Source: CANJIV01 sp046330225 (GTDB lineage Bacteria > Actinomycetota > Thermoleophilia > Solirubrobacterales > Solirubrobacteraceae). From it: a stretch of 64,000 bases of DNA. The translations under genes and the position numbers were made by a program. The stretch is taken from the NCBI GenBank assembly GCA_046330225.1, contig JAXLTD010000005.1, positions 1 to 64,000 of the forward strand, given 5' to 3'. The notes under the pieces are model-generated. The model saw only the letters and a program-made list of their open reading frames with translations, made no database searches and had not been told where the DNA came from. This document shows, piece by piece, positions 53,700 through 61,800 of the stretch (the stretch's first letter is position 1; each line of letters opens with the position of its first letter).

Positions 53700-54465
53700 G
53701 CGCGTGCGTCACGGTAGCCGGGGCCTGACCGTGAGCGCGCGATCTGGGATCGGCAGGGAACATCGTTTCCTGGATCGAGTCGTAGTTGGCGATTGCTCCT
53801 TCCCATTGCGCTCGATCCCAGAGCGGGGCCCGCCAAAACAAGTCCGTGTATGCGGCGCAGCTTCGATCGTCAGGCGGGCAGCTGCAGATATCCAGGGTGG
53901 TGATGAAGTCCTTGAGAATCAGGTTGCGAGAATGATCAAAGGCGCCTGGCCAGTAGAGCATCCACCAGACCAGCAGGCGGCCCATGCGCCGCTTCACATG
54001 GCCGGCCGCGTCCGCAGAGCCTTCCGCCGCCTTGATGATCGCGTCAAACGTCGCACCGATGATGGCGCTGGAATGCTCGAACTCAGCCCGGAGCTCTTCG
54101 GCCGCCTTGGAGCTGGGCGGGGCCGTGGCCCAGCGAATCCCCAGCTCATATCTGGTCGGCATGTTCGCGGACGCAGGACCGACTCCGAACTCGGCCCGCA
54201 GCAGATCAAAACGCCCGCCCTGGGCGCCGCCTGCCGCCTGGGCACACTCGTTGAGCAGGTCCCAGAGCGCGAAGCGTGTTTCGGCGAGAGGCTCCGAGAA
54301 GAACCTATCGACCGCTTCCCTCGCTGGCTCCTCCCGGCTCTGACGCTCCTGGGATCGCCACTGTCTGAAGGCGATCGTGAACGCGAGAAGAGCCACGCAT
54401 AACGATGCGGCCGCCGTGACCACCTGGGCCCACTCGGCTGCGTCTGCTGCGGTCGCGATCGTCAT
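53692..54465 (-). CDS. Membrane-anchored protein of unknown function
   Basis: A 257-aa protein with one N-terminal membrane helix (VVTAAASLCVALLAFTIAF), a basic stop, then a helical cytosolic domain (DRFFSEPLAETRFALWDLLN) and a Cys-rich loop (DICSCPPDDRSC). The layout (one helix, then a soluble domain) resembles membrane effectors or sensors in defence islands, but no domain is recognised. Coupled to the 362-aa gene. Confidence 0.6.
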   Translation of the reverse strand: MTIATAADAAEWAQVVTAAASLCVALLAFTIAFRQWRSQERQSREEPAREAVDRFFSEPLAETRFALWDLLNECAQAAGGAQGGRFDLLRAEFGVGPASANMPTRYELGIRWATAPPSSKAAEELRAEFEHSSAIIGATFDAIIKAAEGSADAAGHVKRRMGRLLVWWMLYWPGAFDHSRNLILKDFITTLDICSCPPDDRSCAAYTDLFWRAPLWDRAQWEGAIANYDSIQETMFPADPRSRAHGQAPATVTHAHA

Positions 54466-54619
54466 TGCGGCACGGAGAAGTCAACACCCCGACGTCAGTG
54501 TCTTGTCAGGATCGTCAGGGCACGCTAGCAGCGCGCCCTGAACCGGCTAGCCAGGCTGCACGTGCAATCTCTGGTATGGCCGCAAACAAGGCCGCAGCTT
54601 GAAGCGGCGTCGCGCGATC

Positions 54620-54895
54620 ATGGGCGCTGTGCAGACTCCGCCTGACGCACCTGAACAGCGACTGCTTGGCGCAATGCGAGCCCTCGAGGATGCCGCGCTG
54701 CGGGCTCGCGCGGCAGCGGCGCGGATCACTCCGCAGGATGAGCTGAGCGCCCGGCGTCACGCCTACGAGGCGGCAGCGCGGGCGCCATCGCCGCATGCGG
54801 CTGCCCGGTTTCGCTCCGCTGGCGACGGAATCACCAGCCGGCATCCTCCTGCCGGAGGTACTGCTGACCGGCCGAAACTCGCGGACGACGAGTGA
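54620..54895 (+). CDS. Possible small protein (91 aa)
   Basis: A weak candidate within an otherwise gene-free 503-bp stretch (54466-54968). The first 50 residues are helical (PEQRLLGAMRALEDAALRAR), but the tail (SRHPPAGGTADRPK) looks non-coding. No ribosome site seen. Confidence 0.28.
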   Translation: MGAVQTPPDAPEQRLLGAMRALEDAALRARAAAARITPQDELSARRHAYEAAARAPSPHAAARFRSAGDGITSRHPPAGGTADRPKLADDE

Positions 54896-54968
54896 ACCCT
54901 CTCGGCGGCGTTCGCTGCCCCCGTGCGAAAAGGGTGACGCGGACGGGGTCAGCGCCCCACGTACTCTG

Positions 54969-55646
54969 GTGCTCGTGAACCCCCGTCCCCGCCGATGGTC
55001 TGAGCAGTTTCGCCGCAACCTGGAGGACTGGTCGGCGACGGGCAGCGGACCATACTCAGTGCGTTCGCCGACCCTCGACGAGCTCGTGGCGCGGCTGCCG
55101 CTTGATCCCGAGGACGACGAGAGCCTCAATGCGCTGCATCGCGCGGCGATGAAAGCCGTGGTCGCACAGCACGTCGGGTTCCTGAGCAACGACCTGGAGG
55201 TGGCGCTGCGGCGGTGCGCCTCGCCGATCGAGCGGGTGATGCTCTACGCCGTGTGGCTGGCCGGGTACGAGTACAGCGACTCCGTGAGCACAGTGGCCGG
55301 AGGGCATCGCAACGGAGGGAACCTGTCCGGTGGCAGCGGATTCGACATCGAGCCGCAGGCGCGCGTGGCTGGGCACCGGGTCGATTTCCTGGTGCGCATG
55401 TGGGGTGAGTCGGAGAACGGCCGCCGGCAGGTGGGGATGGTGGTCGAGTGCGACGGGCATGAATGGCATGAGCGCACCAGGGAGCAGGCCGCCCGCGATC
55501 GCCGGCGCGACCGCGACATCCAGAACGCTGGCTATCCGGTGTACCGGTACGCCGGTTCTGAGCTCTGGCGCGACGTCTTCGCCGCCGCCGAGGAGGTCGC
55601 GCAGGCCCTCAGCGCACGCCTCGAGCGGGCCCGCGGGCCGGAATAA
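54969..55646 (+). CDS. VSR/DUF559-like PD-(D/E)XK nuclease
   Basis: A 225-aa protein. The C-terminal 110 residues hold a restriction-like core: RVAGHRVDFLV (Asp), VVECDGHEWHE (E-x-D/K region), then RDRRRDRDIQNAGYPVYRYAGSELW, as in VSR and DUF559 proteins. The N-terminal half is helical and unique (RRWSEQFRRNLEDWSATG). GTG at 54969 or 54975; the longer frame upstream looks non-coding. It stands alone and may cut DNA in repair or defence. Confidence 0.65.
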   Translation: MLVNPRPRRWSEQFRRNLEDWSATGSGPYSVRSPTLDELVARLPLDPEDDESLNALHRAAMKAVVAQHVGFLSNDLEVALRRCASPIERVMLYAVWLAGYEYSDSVSTVAGGHRNGGNLSGGSGFDIEPQARVAGHRVDFLVRMWGESENGRRQVGMVVECDGHEWHERTREQAARDRRRDRDIQNAGYPVYRYAGSELWRDVFAAAEEVAQALSARLERARGPE

Positions 55647-55676
55647 AGTCCGCGGCCGCCGAGCCGCCGTGGGCGA

Positions 55677-57149
55677 TCAGTGCTGCAGGGCGGATACGAG
55701 GTCCTGCGCGCCGATAAGCTGGATGTCGGCGCGCGAGGCGGCTTCCTGTTGGAGGCGCGTGCCGAAGCCTGACTTTGAGAACAGGGCGATGCGAGGGGAA
55801 GCCGCCACCTTTGCGCCTTGGCGCACCGCAGGGATCTTGTATTTCTCGAGGTCGGTGAGCACGCTCAGTCCGAGCTTGCTCGCGGTCCACTTGGCTTCCC
55901 CGACGAGCGTGACTTGCGACTGGGACATCCCGACGACGTCGATCTCTTCGGTCGTCCGCTCGCCGGTCCTTCTGAGATTGTTGAGGGAGTTTCCCCACCA
56001 GGCGCCGGCGCGCTGGACGCTGCTCCGGCCGTGCTCGCGCAGGACCCAGGCACGGGCAAGCTGCTCGAAGACCGGCGCGGTGTGGGACGCCAGGCTATTG
56101 GTGATGATGGAGTCGTAGAGGCCGGCGGGCTGGAGGCCTGTTGAGAGCGAATCCTGGTAGGGGAACACGAACCGAAACCAGAACCGGAAGAACGGATCTA
56201 CGAGCGAGTACAGTGCGCCCCTGGATGCTGCGCCTGCCGTTACCGGCTTGCGCTGCTCAACAATGCGCATCTCCTGCAGCGCCGTCAGGTACTTGTTGAC
56301 TTTCGCTCCCGGCTCGCCAACCACGGTGACTATCTGGTCCAAGGGCTTGTCTCCGTCAGACAGCGCAAGCAGGATGGAGAAGTACACGCGCGGGTCCCGG
56401 AACTCCTGTTCGAGGATCTCCCGCGGCTCGTCGAACAGGGCACTGTGGCGGTCAAGCACGTTGTTGCACACCAAGTCCCTGAGGGACGGCCCAGCGGCAA
56501 GGTCCGAGAGGTATCGCGGCATGCCGCCTGCGATTGAGAAGCGGGTGATCTGCTCCTCTGCCGGGAGTCTCTCGAGGAAGGGCTTGGCTTCCGTGAACGT
56601 CATAGGCTCGACTGGAAGGGCGCGCAGCCGGCCACGGAGCGGGTTGCGCTCCGTGAGCAGCTGCTCCATCTGGCTGACATGCGAGCCGCAGACGACGAGC
56701 TTCAGCGGCGAGTCGAGCTCCTCTTCGATGACAGCTTGAATGCTGGTGAGCATCGCCTGGCGGTCCGCCGGGCGGGTCGGCAGCAGATAAGGGAGCTCGT
56801 CGATCACTGCCAGGGTCCGGCGGCGGTTGCTGCGGGCGATGCGGTACAGCAGCCTGAAGAGCTCCGGAACGTCCGGGATCTCGGGCCGCAGGCCAAGGTG
56901 TGGCTCCAGCTGGCCTGCGAATCGCGACAGCTGCGTGTTGCGCGCCACCTGCTCGGCGACGAGCACGATCGCCGGCTTGCCGTGCGCGAAGGCCCTGAAC
57001 AGCCAAGACTTGCCCACCCGGCGACGCCCGTAGAGATTGACGATCATGCGGTCACCGGATGCCCACCACCGCTCAAGCTGGGAGAGCTCGGCTGACCGGT
57101 TGAGGAACTCCCGGTACAGCGGCCAAGAGTAGTTCGGGACGGTCGGCAT
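55677..57149 (-). CDS. AAA ATPase with DUF234 domain
   Basis: A 490-aa STAND-like ATPase. Walker A is YGRRRVGKSW (about residues 40-49) and Walker B LAVIDELPYLL. A PMTFTEAKPF winged-helix area follows. From about 300 comes DUF234 with GALYSLVDPFFRFWFRFVFP, then a PD-(D/E)XK-like end (TEEIDVVGMSQSQVTLVGEAKWT). This build is common in archaea and mobile bacterial DNA; its biological role is not settled. The promoter holds clear palindromes. Confidence 0.83.
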   Translation of the reverse strand: MPTVPNYSWPLYREFLNRSAELSQLERWWASGDRMIVNLYGRRRVGKSWLFRAFAHGKPAIVLVAEQVARNTQLSRFAGQLEPHLGLRPEIPDVPELFRLLYRIARSNRRRTLAVIDELPYLLPTRPADRQAMLTSIQAVIEEELDSPLKLVVCGSHVSQMEQLLTERNPLRGRLRALPVEPMTFTEAKPFLERLPAEEQITRFSIAGGMPRYLSDLAAGPSLRDLVCNNVLDRHSALFDEPREILEQEFRDPRVYFSILLALSDGDKPLDQIVTVVGEPGAKVNKYLTALQEMRIVEQRKPVTAGAASRGALYSLVDPFFRFWFRFVFPYQDSLSTGLQPAGLYDSIITNSLASHTAPVFEQLARAWVLREHGRSSVQRAGAWWGNSLNNLRRTGERTTEEIDVVGMSQSQVTLVGEAKWTASKLGLSVLTDLEKYKIPAVRQGAKVAASPRIALFSKSGFGTRLQQEAASRADIQLIGAQDLVSALQH

Positions 57150-57167
57150 CAGGAGTACCTCTCAATA

Positions 57168-57194
57168 TACTCGCAAGTAATGTACTCATGAGTA
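57168..57194. promoter_or_regulatory. Paired palindromic operator before the AAA-DUF234 gene
   Basis: Perfect 12-bp dyad TACTCATGAGTA at 57183-57194 and an imperfect copy TACTCGCAAGTA at 57168-57179, 15 bp apart, in a short AT-rich stretch. A dimeric regulator is expected to bind; the XRE protein encoded next door is a candidate. Confidence 0.6.
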
Positions 57195-57238
57195 TAGAGA
57201 CTGCCGAGGACCATGTGCGGACGGCGCCTCTAGCATTC

Positions 57239-57955
57239 TCATGAGCTCCGCGGTCGTTGATCCAGCCTCAGGGCGTGCGCCGCCGCTTCGCTGAGACACA
57301 GGCGCGTGCCGTCGTTCTGCACCAGGCCGGCGTTGATGAGGGCGCCGAGGGCGACGCGGTCGTTCCTGGGCAGGCGCAGGGGGAGGCGTTCGCCGCGGGC
57401 GATCATGAGCAGCAGCCGGGCTTCGCTGGAGCGCAGGCCGCGGCGGGCCAGGCGCGCGCGGGCGAGCTCGCGCTCCTGATCGCGGGAGACGAGGCCCGGG
57501 GCCGGGATCAGGCACACGTCGCCGGAAGGGCGGATGAGGATGTCCAGGCCGCTGCCGTGCAGCCGGCGCGCGGCGGCGTGCAGGGCGGCCTCGACGCGGC
57601 CCAGGGGCCAGCCCAGGCCCGCGGCGATCTCCGCGCGGGAGGCAGGCCGGTCGAGGCTTGCCAGCGCAGCTGTGATCACCGCCGCGTCAGCGTCGCCCTG
57701 CAGGCCGCTGGGCTCCTGGCGGGCGGCGGTGTCATCCTCGCCGGCGCCGCTGGCGAGCAGCTGTGCGGGCGCGGCGCCGAGCTCGCCGGCGAGGGCTGAG
57801 AGCTCGCGCAGCGACAGCTCGGGCTGGGCTGCGACGGTCTCGAGGCGCCTGACAGTGGCTGCGCTGAATCCGAGCCGGTGAGCCAGCTCGCGCTGGCTGA
57901 GGCCCCGCTGCAGGCGCCGGCGCGCGATGAGGGCGCAGTCGATAAGGACGGTCAT
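57239..57955 (-). CDS. XRE-type regulator, last gene of the Tn7-like operon
   Basis: A 238-aa DNA-binding protein. Residues 8-65 are a standard XRE helix-turn-helix (RRLQRGLSQRELAHRLGFSA, ATVRRLETVAAQPELSLREL). The rest looks like two winged-helix units (SRAEIAAGLGWPLGRVEAAL; LRSSEARLLLMIARGERLPL). Paralogue of the truncated gene at 46267. Its ATG overlaps the stop of the 525-aa gene (ATGA). Likely represses the transposition operon or guides target choice. Confidence 0.78.
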   Translation of the reverse strand: MTVLIDCALIARRRLQRGLSQRELAHRLGFSAATVRRLETVAAQPELSLRELSALAGELGAAPAQLLASGAGEDDTAARQEPSGLQGDADAAVITAALASLDRPASRAEIAAGLGWPLGRVEAALHAAARRLHGSGLDILIRPSGDVCLIPAPGLVSRDQERELARARLARRGLRSSEARLLLMIARGERLPLRLPRNDRVALGALINAGLVQNDGTRLCLSEAAAHALRLDQRPRSS

Positions 57956-59529
57956 GAGCGGGCCTCCTTCCTGGCGGCTGACGCCGCCGCCGTCTTCATC
58001 GTCTTCTTCATCCCGCCGGCCGCCCCGCCCGTCGTCGGCGGCGTCGTCGGCGGCGTCGCGCGACGGGAACGCCCGCGACCGGGCAATGCGCTCCCGCCGC
58101 CGCCGCCGCGGTGATCGTGATCGGCGTGATCGCGATCACGTGCGGCCGCAGCGCGGCGCCCCCGGGCGGGGCGGCGGCGATCGCGATCGCCGGGATCATC
58201 ATGATCATCATCACCGGCGGCCCCCTGGGCGGGCCCGGCGGCGGAGGGCTCGCCGATCTGGATGAGGGCGATGCCTTCCCGCTGCAAGCGGTGGCGCGCG
58301 TCGCCGGCGTGGTCGGTCCAGCGGCCGCCGAGGAGCAGGCCGCTCTGGCGGGCGATCACGGAGAGCATCTTGCGCGTGCCGTGGGCGGTGACGGGCCGCG
58401 GCTCGCTGCCGCCCTTGCCGCCGGGCTCGTAGGTGAACAGCGGATCGTCGGGGCCGGCGCCGGCCAGCAGCCGCGCGAGGCGGTGGGCGCCCAGGGCCCA
58501 GCGGGCCTCCTCCGGGACGGCGCGGCGGCCCGAGGCGCGCAGACGGCCGGAGGCGGGAAGGTCGCGCATGCGCAGCGCGGCGATCTGCGCGGGTTCCAGG
58601 CCCATGAGCGCCAGGGCGGCGATCGCCGCCGGCCGCGTCGCCGGGAAGGCGCGCAGCTCGGCGGCGGCGTGGCCGTCCAGCGGGCTGACGGGATGGGCGT
58701 TGCGGGCGGCCAGCAGCGTCGCGGCGTCGCAGCGCACCAGCCAGCCCTCCAGGAAGCAGCCGGTCTGGAAGCCGCGCACGGAAGCCAGCAGCTCGTCGCT
58801 GCCGGCGGCGTCCTGCACCAGCTCCGCGAGCCGGGATCCGGCGGCCTGCCGGAAGTCCGGGCGGGCGGCGGCGTCGCGGCCGGCCTTCCAGGCGCGGGCG
58901 TGGCGGGCCTGCAGGGCCCGCAGCCGCCGGCCGCTGAACGCCTGCTCGGCGGCGTGAGCGTAGAGGGTGAAGTCGGCTGCCAGCACCGGCGGTCCGGACG
59001 CCGTGCCGCGGCGTGCGGCGCCCGTGCCGCGGCGCCGGCGCGGCGGCCGCCCCCACGCCGCCAGGGCCTGGGCGAAGGTGTGCGCCTGCACGGGCCAGGC
59101 GGCCAGCAGCTCGCGCATCCCGCGCTTGAGCGCGGCCTGGCCGCTGACCAGCCACAGCTCGGCGCCGCTGATGCACGCGGCCTCCAGCAGCCGCCGGGCT
59201 TGAGACGGGGAGAGCAGCTGGGCGCGGCCGACGATCAGGCGCCGGACCGGGCCGCCGGCCAGCCACGCGAGCGCCTGAATCCAGCGGGCCTGCTCGTTGC
59301 GGACGGCGCCGACGCGACCTTCGTCCTTGCCCAGCGCCTCCTGCAGGTCAAGCGCCGTCCAGTGCAGCGTGCGCGCCCCGGGCGTCACCCACATGACCGC
59401 GGTCCCGGCCTCGGGGCGGTGCGCGGCCCGCATCGAGCGGGCGTGCGCCTTGGTGTCCTGCGGGTCGTGCACGACGTGCAGGCGGGGCGCGGGCATGATG
59501 AGCGCGGCGGCGGGGTCAGTCTGCTGCAT
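57952..59529 (-). CDS. Unrecognised 525-aa protein of the transposition operon: dead ATPase-like plus degenerate tyrosine-recombinase-like parts
   Basis: Fourth gene of the tnsABC-like operon, where TniQ/TnsD would be expected. Residues about 45-160 look like an AAA core without Walker A; the Walker B position reads RRLIVGRAQLL (GR for DE) and is followed by GAELWLVSGQ. Residues about 297-428 resemble a tyrosine recombinase: ALALMGLEPAQIAALRMRDL, then TAHGTRK (HxxR at 383-386). The catalytic Arg is Glu and no Tyr is seen. The last 95 residues are low complexity (Asp/His, Arg, Pro/Thr, Lys). Overlaps both neighbours. Confidence 0.62.
   Translation of the reverse strand: MQQTDPAAALIMPAPRLHVVHDPQDTKAHARSMRAAHRPEAGTAVMWVTPGARTLHWTALDLQEALGKDEGRVGAVRNEQARWIQALAWLAGGPVRRLIVGRAQLLSPSQARRLLEAACISGAELWLVSGQAALKRGMRELLAAWPVQAHTFAQALAAWGRPPRRRRGTGAARRGTASGPPVLAADFTLYAHAAEQAFSGRRLRALQARHARAWKAGRDAAARPDFRQAAGSRLAELVQDAAGSDELLASVRGFQTGCFLEGWLVRCDAATLLAARNAHPVSPLDGHAAAELRAFPATRPAAIAALALMGLEPAQIAALRMRDLPASGRLRASGRRAVPEEARWALGAHRLARLLAGAGPDDPLFTYEPGGKGGSEPRPVTAHGTRKMLSVIARQSGLLLGGRWTDHAGDARHRLQREGIALIQIGEPSAAGPAQGAAGDDDHDDPGDRDRRRPARGRRAAAARDRDHADHDHRGGGGGSALPGRGRSRRATPPTTPPTTGGAAGGMKKTMKTAAASAARKEARS
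58125..58191. repeat. Two 16-bp perfect palindromes in a GATC-rich stretch
   Basis: CGTGATCGCGATCACG at 58125-58140 and GGCGATCGCGATCGCC at 58176-58191, with further GATC steps to about 58212. They lie inside the low-complexity 3' part of the 525-aa gene. Confidence 0.75.
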
Positions 59530-60262
59530 CGTTTCCTCCCAGGAGCGCGAAGCTGTTGCGGACGGCCTGCTCGGTGAGCGCCTGCCCGGGCTCCAGCAGC
59601 CCGGCGGCGGTGCGGGTGAAGACCGCCCAGGCGCGGAAGCTGCCGCGGGCGTAGGCCTCGTCGACGAGCACGAGCAGCTCGCGGTCGGCGTCCCGGTAGA
59701 TCGGGTGGTAGGCGGGCAGGATCACGGCGAGCTCCTTCCATTCCAGGCGCGTGAACGCGACGCGGCGGTAGATGCGCGAGCGCAGCATCGGATGGGCCGA
59801 CAGCACCTCCCAGCAGCCGTTGCCGCCGACCAGCGCCAGCGCGAACCGGGTGTCGGGGTGGTCGTGGAGCATGCGCAGGGTCTCCACGGCGTCGTGGTTG
59901 AGGCGCTGGGCCTCGTCGACCACGATCAGGCGGGGCGCGCCGGAGAGCTCGCGCGTGAGGTCGCGGGTCAGCGCGAAGCGCTCCCCGTGATGGGGGACGC
60001 CGGTCAGCGCCTCCAGCAGCCCCTGCACGACGGCCTTCATGGTGGCGCGCAGCGGGTACTCCACGGTGACGCTGGGCAGCCCGCAGCCGGCGACGGCGCT
60101 GGCCACGGCGAAGGTCTTGCCCAGGCCGGCGTCCCCGTAGAAGGCGCCCATCGCCTGGGCCTCGGCCAGGTCGCTGATCGCGCGCTCGGTCAGCACGAAC
60201 GGCCGGGTGCGGATCACCGCGGCGCCCTCGAGGCCCAGGTGATGCGGGGCCGCGGCCGTCAT
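59516..60262 (-). CDS. TnsC/TniB-type AAA+ ATPase
   Basis: A 248-aa ATPase. Walker A GDAGLGKT is at residues 43-50, Walker B LIVVDEAQRL has D116-E117, and sensor-1 Asn lies near 148 (LALVGGNG). In Mu, Tn7 and Tn5053 systems this protein polymerises on target DNA and activates the transposase. It has the short TniB/MuB size rather than the roughly 550 aa of Tn7 TnsC. ATG 60262 overlaps the transposase stop (ATGA), and its own end overlaps the 525-aa gene by 14 nt. Confidence 0.87.
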   Translation of the reverse strand: MTAAAPHHLGLEGAAVIRTRPFVLTERAISDLAEAQAMGAFYGDAGLGKTFAVASAVAGCGLPSVTVEYPLRATMKAVVQGLLEALTGVPHHGERFALTRDLTRELSGAPRLIVVDEAQRLNHDAVETLRMLHDHPDTRFALALVGGNGCWEVLSAHPMLRSRIYRRVAFTRLEWKELAVILPAYHPIYRDADRELLVLVDEAYARGSFRAWAVFTRTAAGLLEPGQALTEQAVRNSFALLGGNDAAD

Positions 60263-61800
60263 GCCGCCTCGCCCTCGCCGCCGTCGGGCCCGCCGGCGCC
60301 ATCGTCGGCGGGCTGGGCCTCGTTGATGCCTTCCAGGCCCAGGCCCTCCAGGCTGGCCTCCTTCGACAGCTGCCGCGGGCCCCTGGCCTGATCGGCCTGG
60401 GCGGCCGTCATGCGCGTGACTGTCGCCGGAGGCCGGGTGCCCGTGGAGGGCTCCAGGCGGGCCTTCATCGCCCGGCTGGCCCGGCGCATCCGCGCGCCGG
60501 CCTTGCGGCGGTCCTCCTTGCGCCGCGCCAGGACCGCGTCGCGCTCGGCGGCCGTCAGCGTCGCCTGCGGCAGCGCGGTGCACAGGAACTTCCTTCCGAC
60601 GTACACGTCGACGAACCGGTGGTCGTGGGGGATGAACCGCAGCTCCACCGTGTCGCCGGCCAGGCCCGAGAGCTCCGGCGCGATGAACAGGTGATTGGCG
60701 TGGCGAATGCCGCTCTTGGTGATCTTCGCGCGCCGGGATGCCTTGAGCATCCAGCGGGCGTCCTCAGCGGCGAGCATGCTCACCGGGGCGGGGTCGTCAT
60801 CCCAGGCCTGCGCGGGCGTCCGGCCGCCCAGGGCCTCGTGCGGAAGGGCGTTGTTGTACTGGATGATCCAGGCGCGGATCTGGGCCAGCAGCTCCTGGAA
60901 CGTCAGCAGCTCGCCCGGGCCGTACAGCCGCCCGTCCGCCTTGCGGGGCCCCTTGGTGTAGCCCGGCAGCCGCGAGGAGAGCTGCTGGTCCAGCGTCCGG
61001 TTGAACCGCTCGATCTTGCCCTTCAGGTACGGGGAGTGCGCCTTGACCGGGCGGGCCAGGCACCCCAGCGTGACCGTGACCTCGTCCACGGCGTCAGAGA
61101 GAAACTCCTTGCCGCCGTCCCACATCACGGCGTCCGGGATGCCGCAGCCGGGGCCCAGTTCCGGGTCGGGCATGATCGCCGCGTGCAGCGCCGCCATCAC
61201 GTCGGCGGCGGTCGGGATGAGGTTGACCGCGTAGCCGTTGATCGTCCGGCAGCTGCAGTCGAGGAACACGGTGATCCAGGCCTTCACGGGCTTGGTCCCG
61301 TGCGGCGGGATCACCCACACGGGAATCTCCTTGTGATCGGCCTGCCAGATCTGGTTGCGGGCCTCGGCCTCCCAGCGCAGGTGCACCTGATGGGCGCGCC
61401 AGCCGTCCTCGCCGTCCATGGCGTACTTCCGCTCGGCCGGGGACAGCTGCCCGAACGCCCGCTGCAGCGTCCAGCGCGACGGGCACGCGGGGTCCTCGGC
61501 GCTGAGCTCCCGCCACACCCCGCGCACGTTTCCGCGCATGCGGTAGTAGCACTCGATCTCCTCCTCGGTCAGGACATGGGAGCGCGACTCCGGCTTCTTG
61601 GGCGGGCCGCAGCGGGCCAGGTCGCGCCACAGCGTGCGCTCGCTGATGCCGAGGTTCTTGGCGGCAAACCGCACCTGGCAGGTGCCGACCGGCTCGCCGT
61701 TGGCGCGCTGGGTGGCCAGGCGCCTGACCACGAAGCGCCGGGCGTCGCTGCTCAGGGGCTTGTCCTCGCTGCTGCGGTCGTCATGGGAATCGGCGGGCAT
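60259..61800 (-). CDS. TnsB/TniA/Mu-type DDE transposase
   Basis: A 513-aa transposase. An N-terminal helix-turn-helix region (NLGISERTLWRDLARCG) precedes the rve catalytic core with D155 (WQADHKEI), D228 (VMWDGGKEF) and E264 (LKGKIERFN), an exact DD(35)E spacing. Next is the Mu-type C-terminal beta domain (SGIRHANHLFIAPELSGLAG, VDVYVGRKFLC) and a basic helical tail. It joins the 3' transposon ends to target DNA. Start overlaps the TnsA-like stop by one base. Confidence 0.9.
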   Translation of the reverse strand: MPADSHDDRSSEDKPLSSDARRFVVRRLATQRANGEPVGTCQVRFAAKNLGISERTLWRDLARCGPPKKPESRSHVLTEEEIECYYRMRGNVRGVWRELSAEDPACPSRWTLQRAFGQLSPAERKYAMDGEDGWRAHQVHLRWEAEARNQIWQADHKEIPVWVIPPHGTKPVKAWITVFLDCSCRTINGYAVNLIPTAADVMAALHAAIMPDPELGPGCGIPDAVMWDGGKEFLSDAVDEVTVTLGCLARPVKAHSPYLKGKIERFNRTLDQQLSSRLPGYTKGPRKADGRLYGPGELLTFQELLAQIRAWIIQYNNALPHEALGGRTPAQAWDDDPAPVSMLAAEDARWMLKASRRAKITKSGIRHANHLFIAPELSGLAGDTVELRFIPHDHRFVDVYVGRKFLCTALPQATLTAAERDAVLARRKEDRRKAGARMRRASRAMKARLEPSTGTRPPATVTRMTAAQADQARGPRQLSKEASLEGLGLEGINEAQPADDGAGGPDGGEGEAA

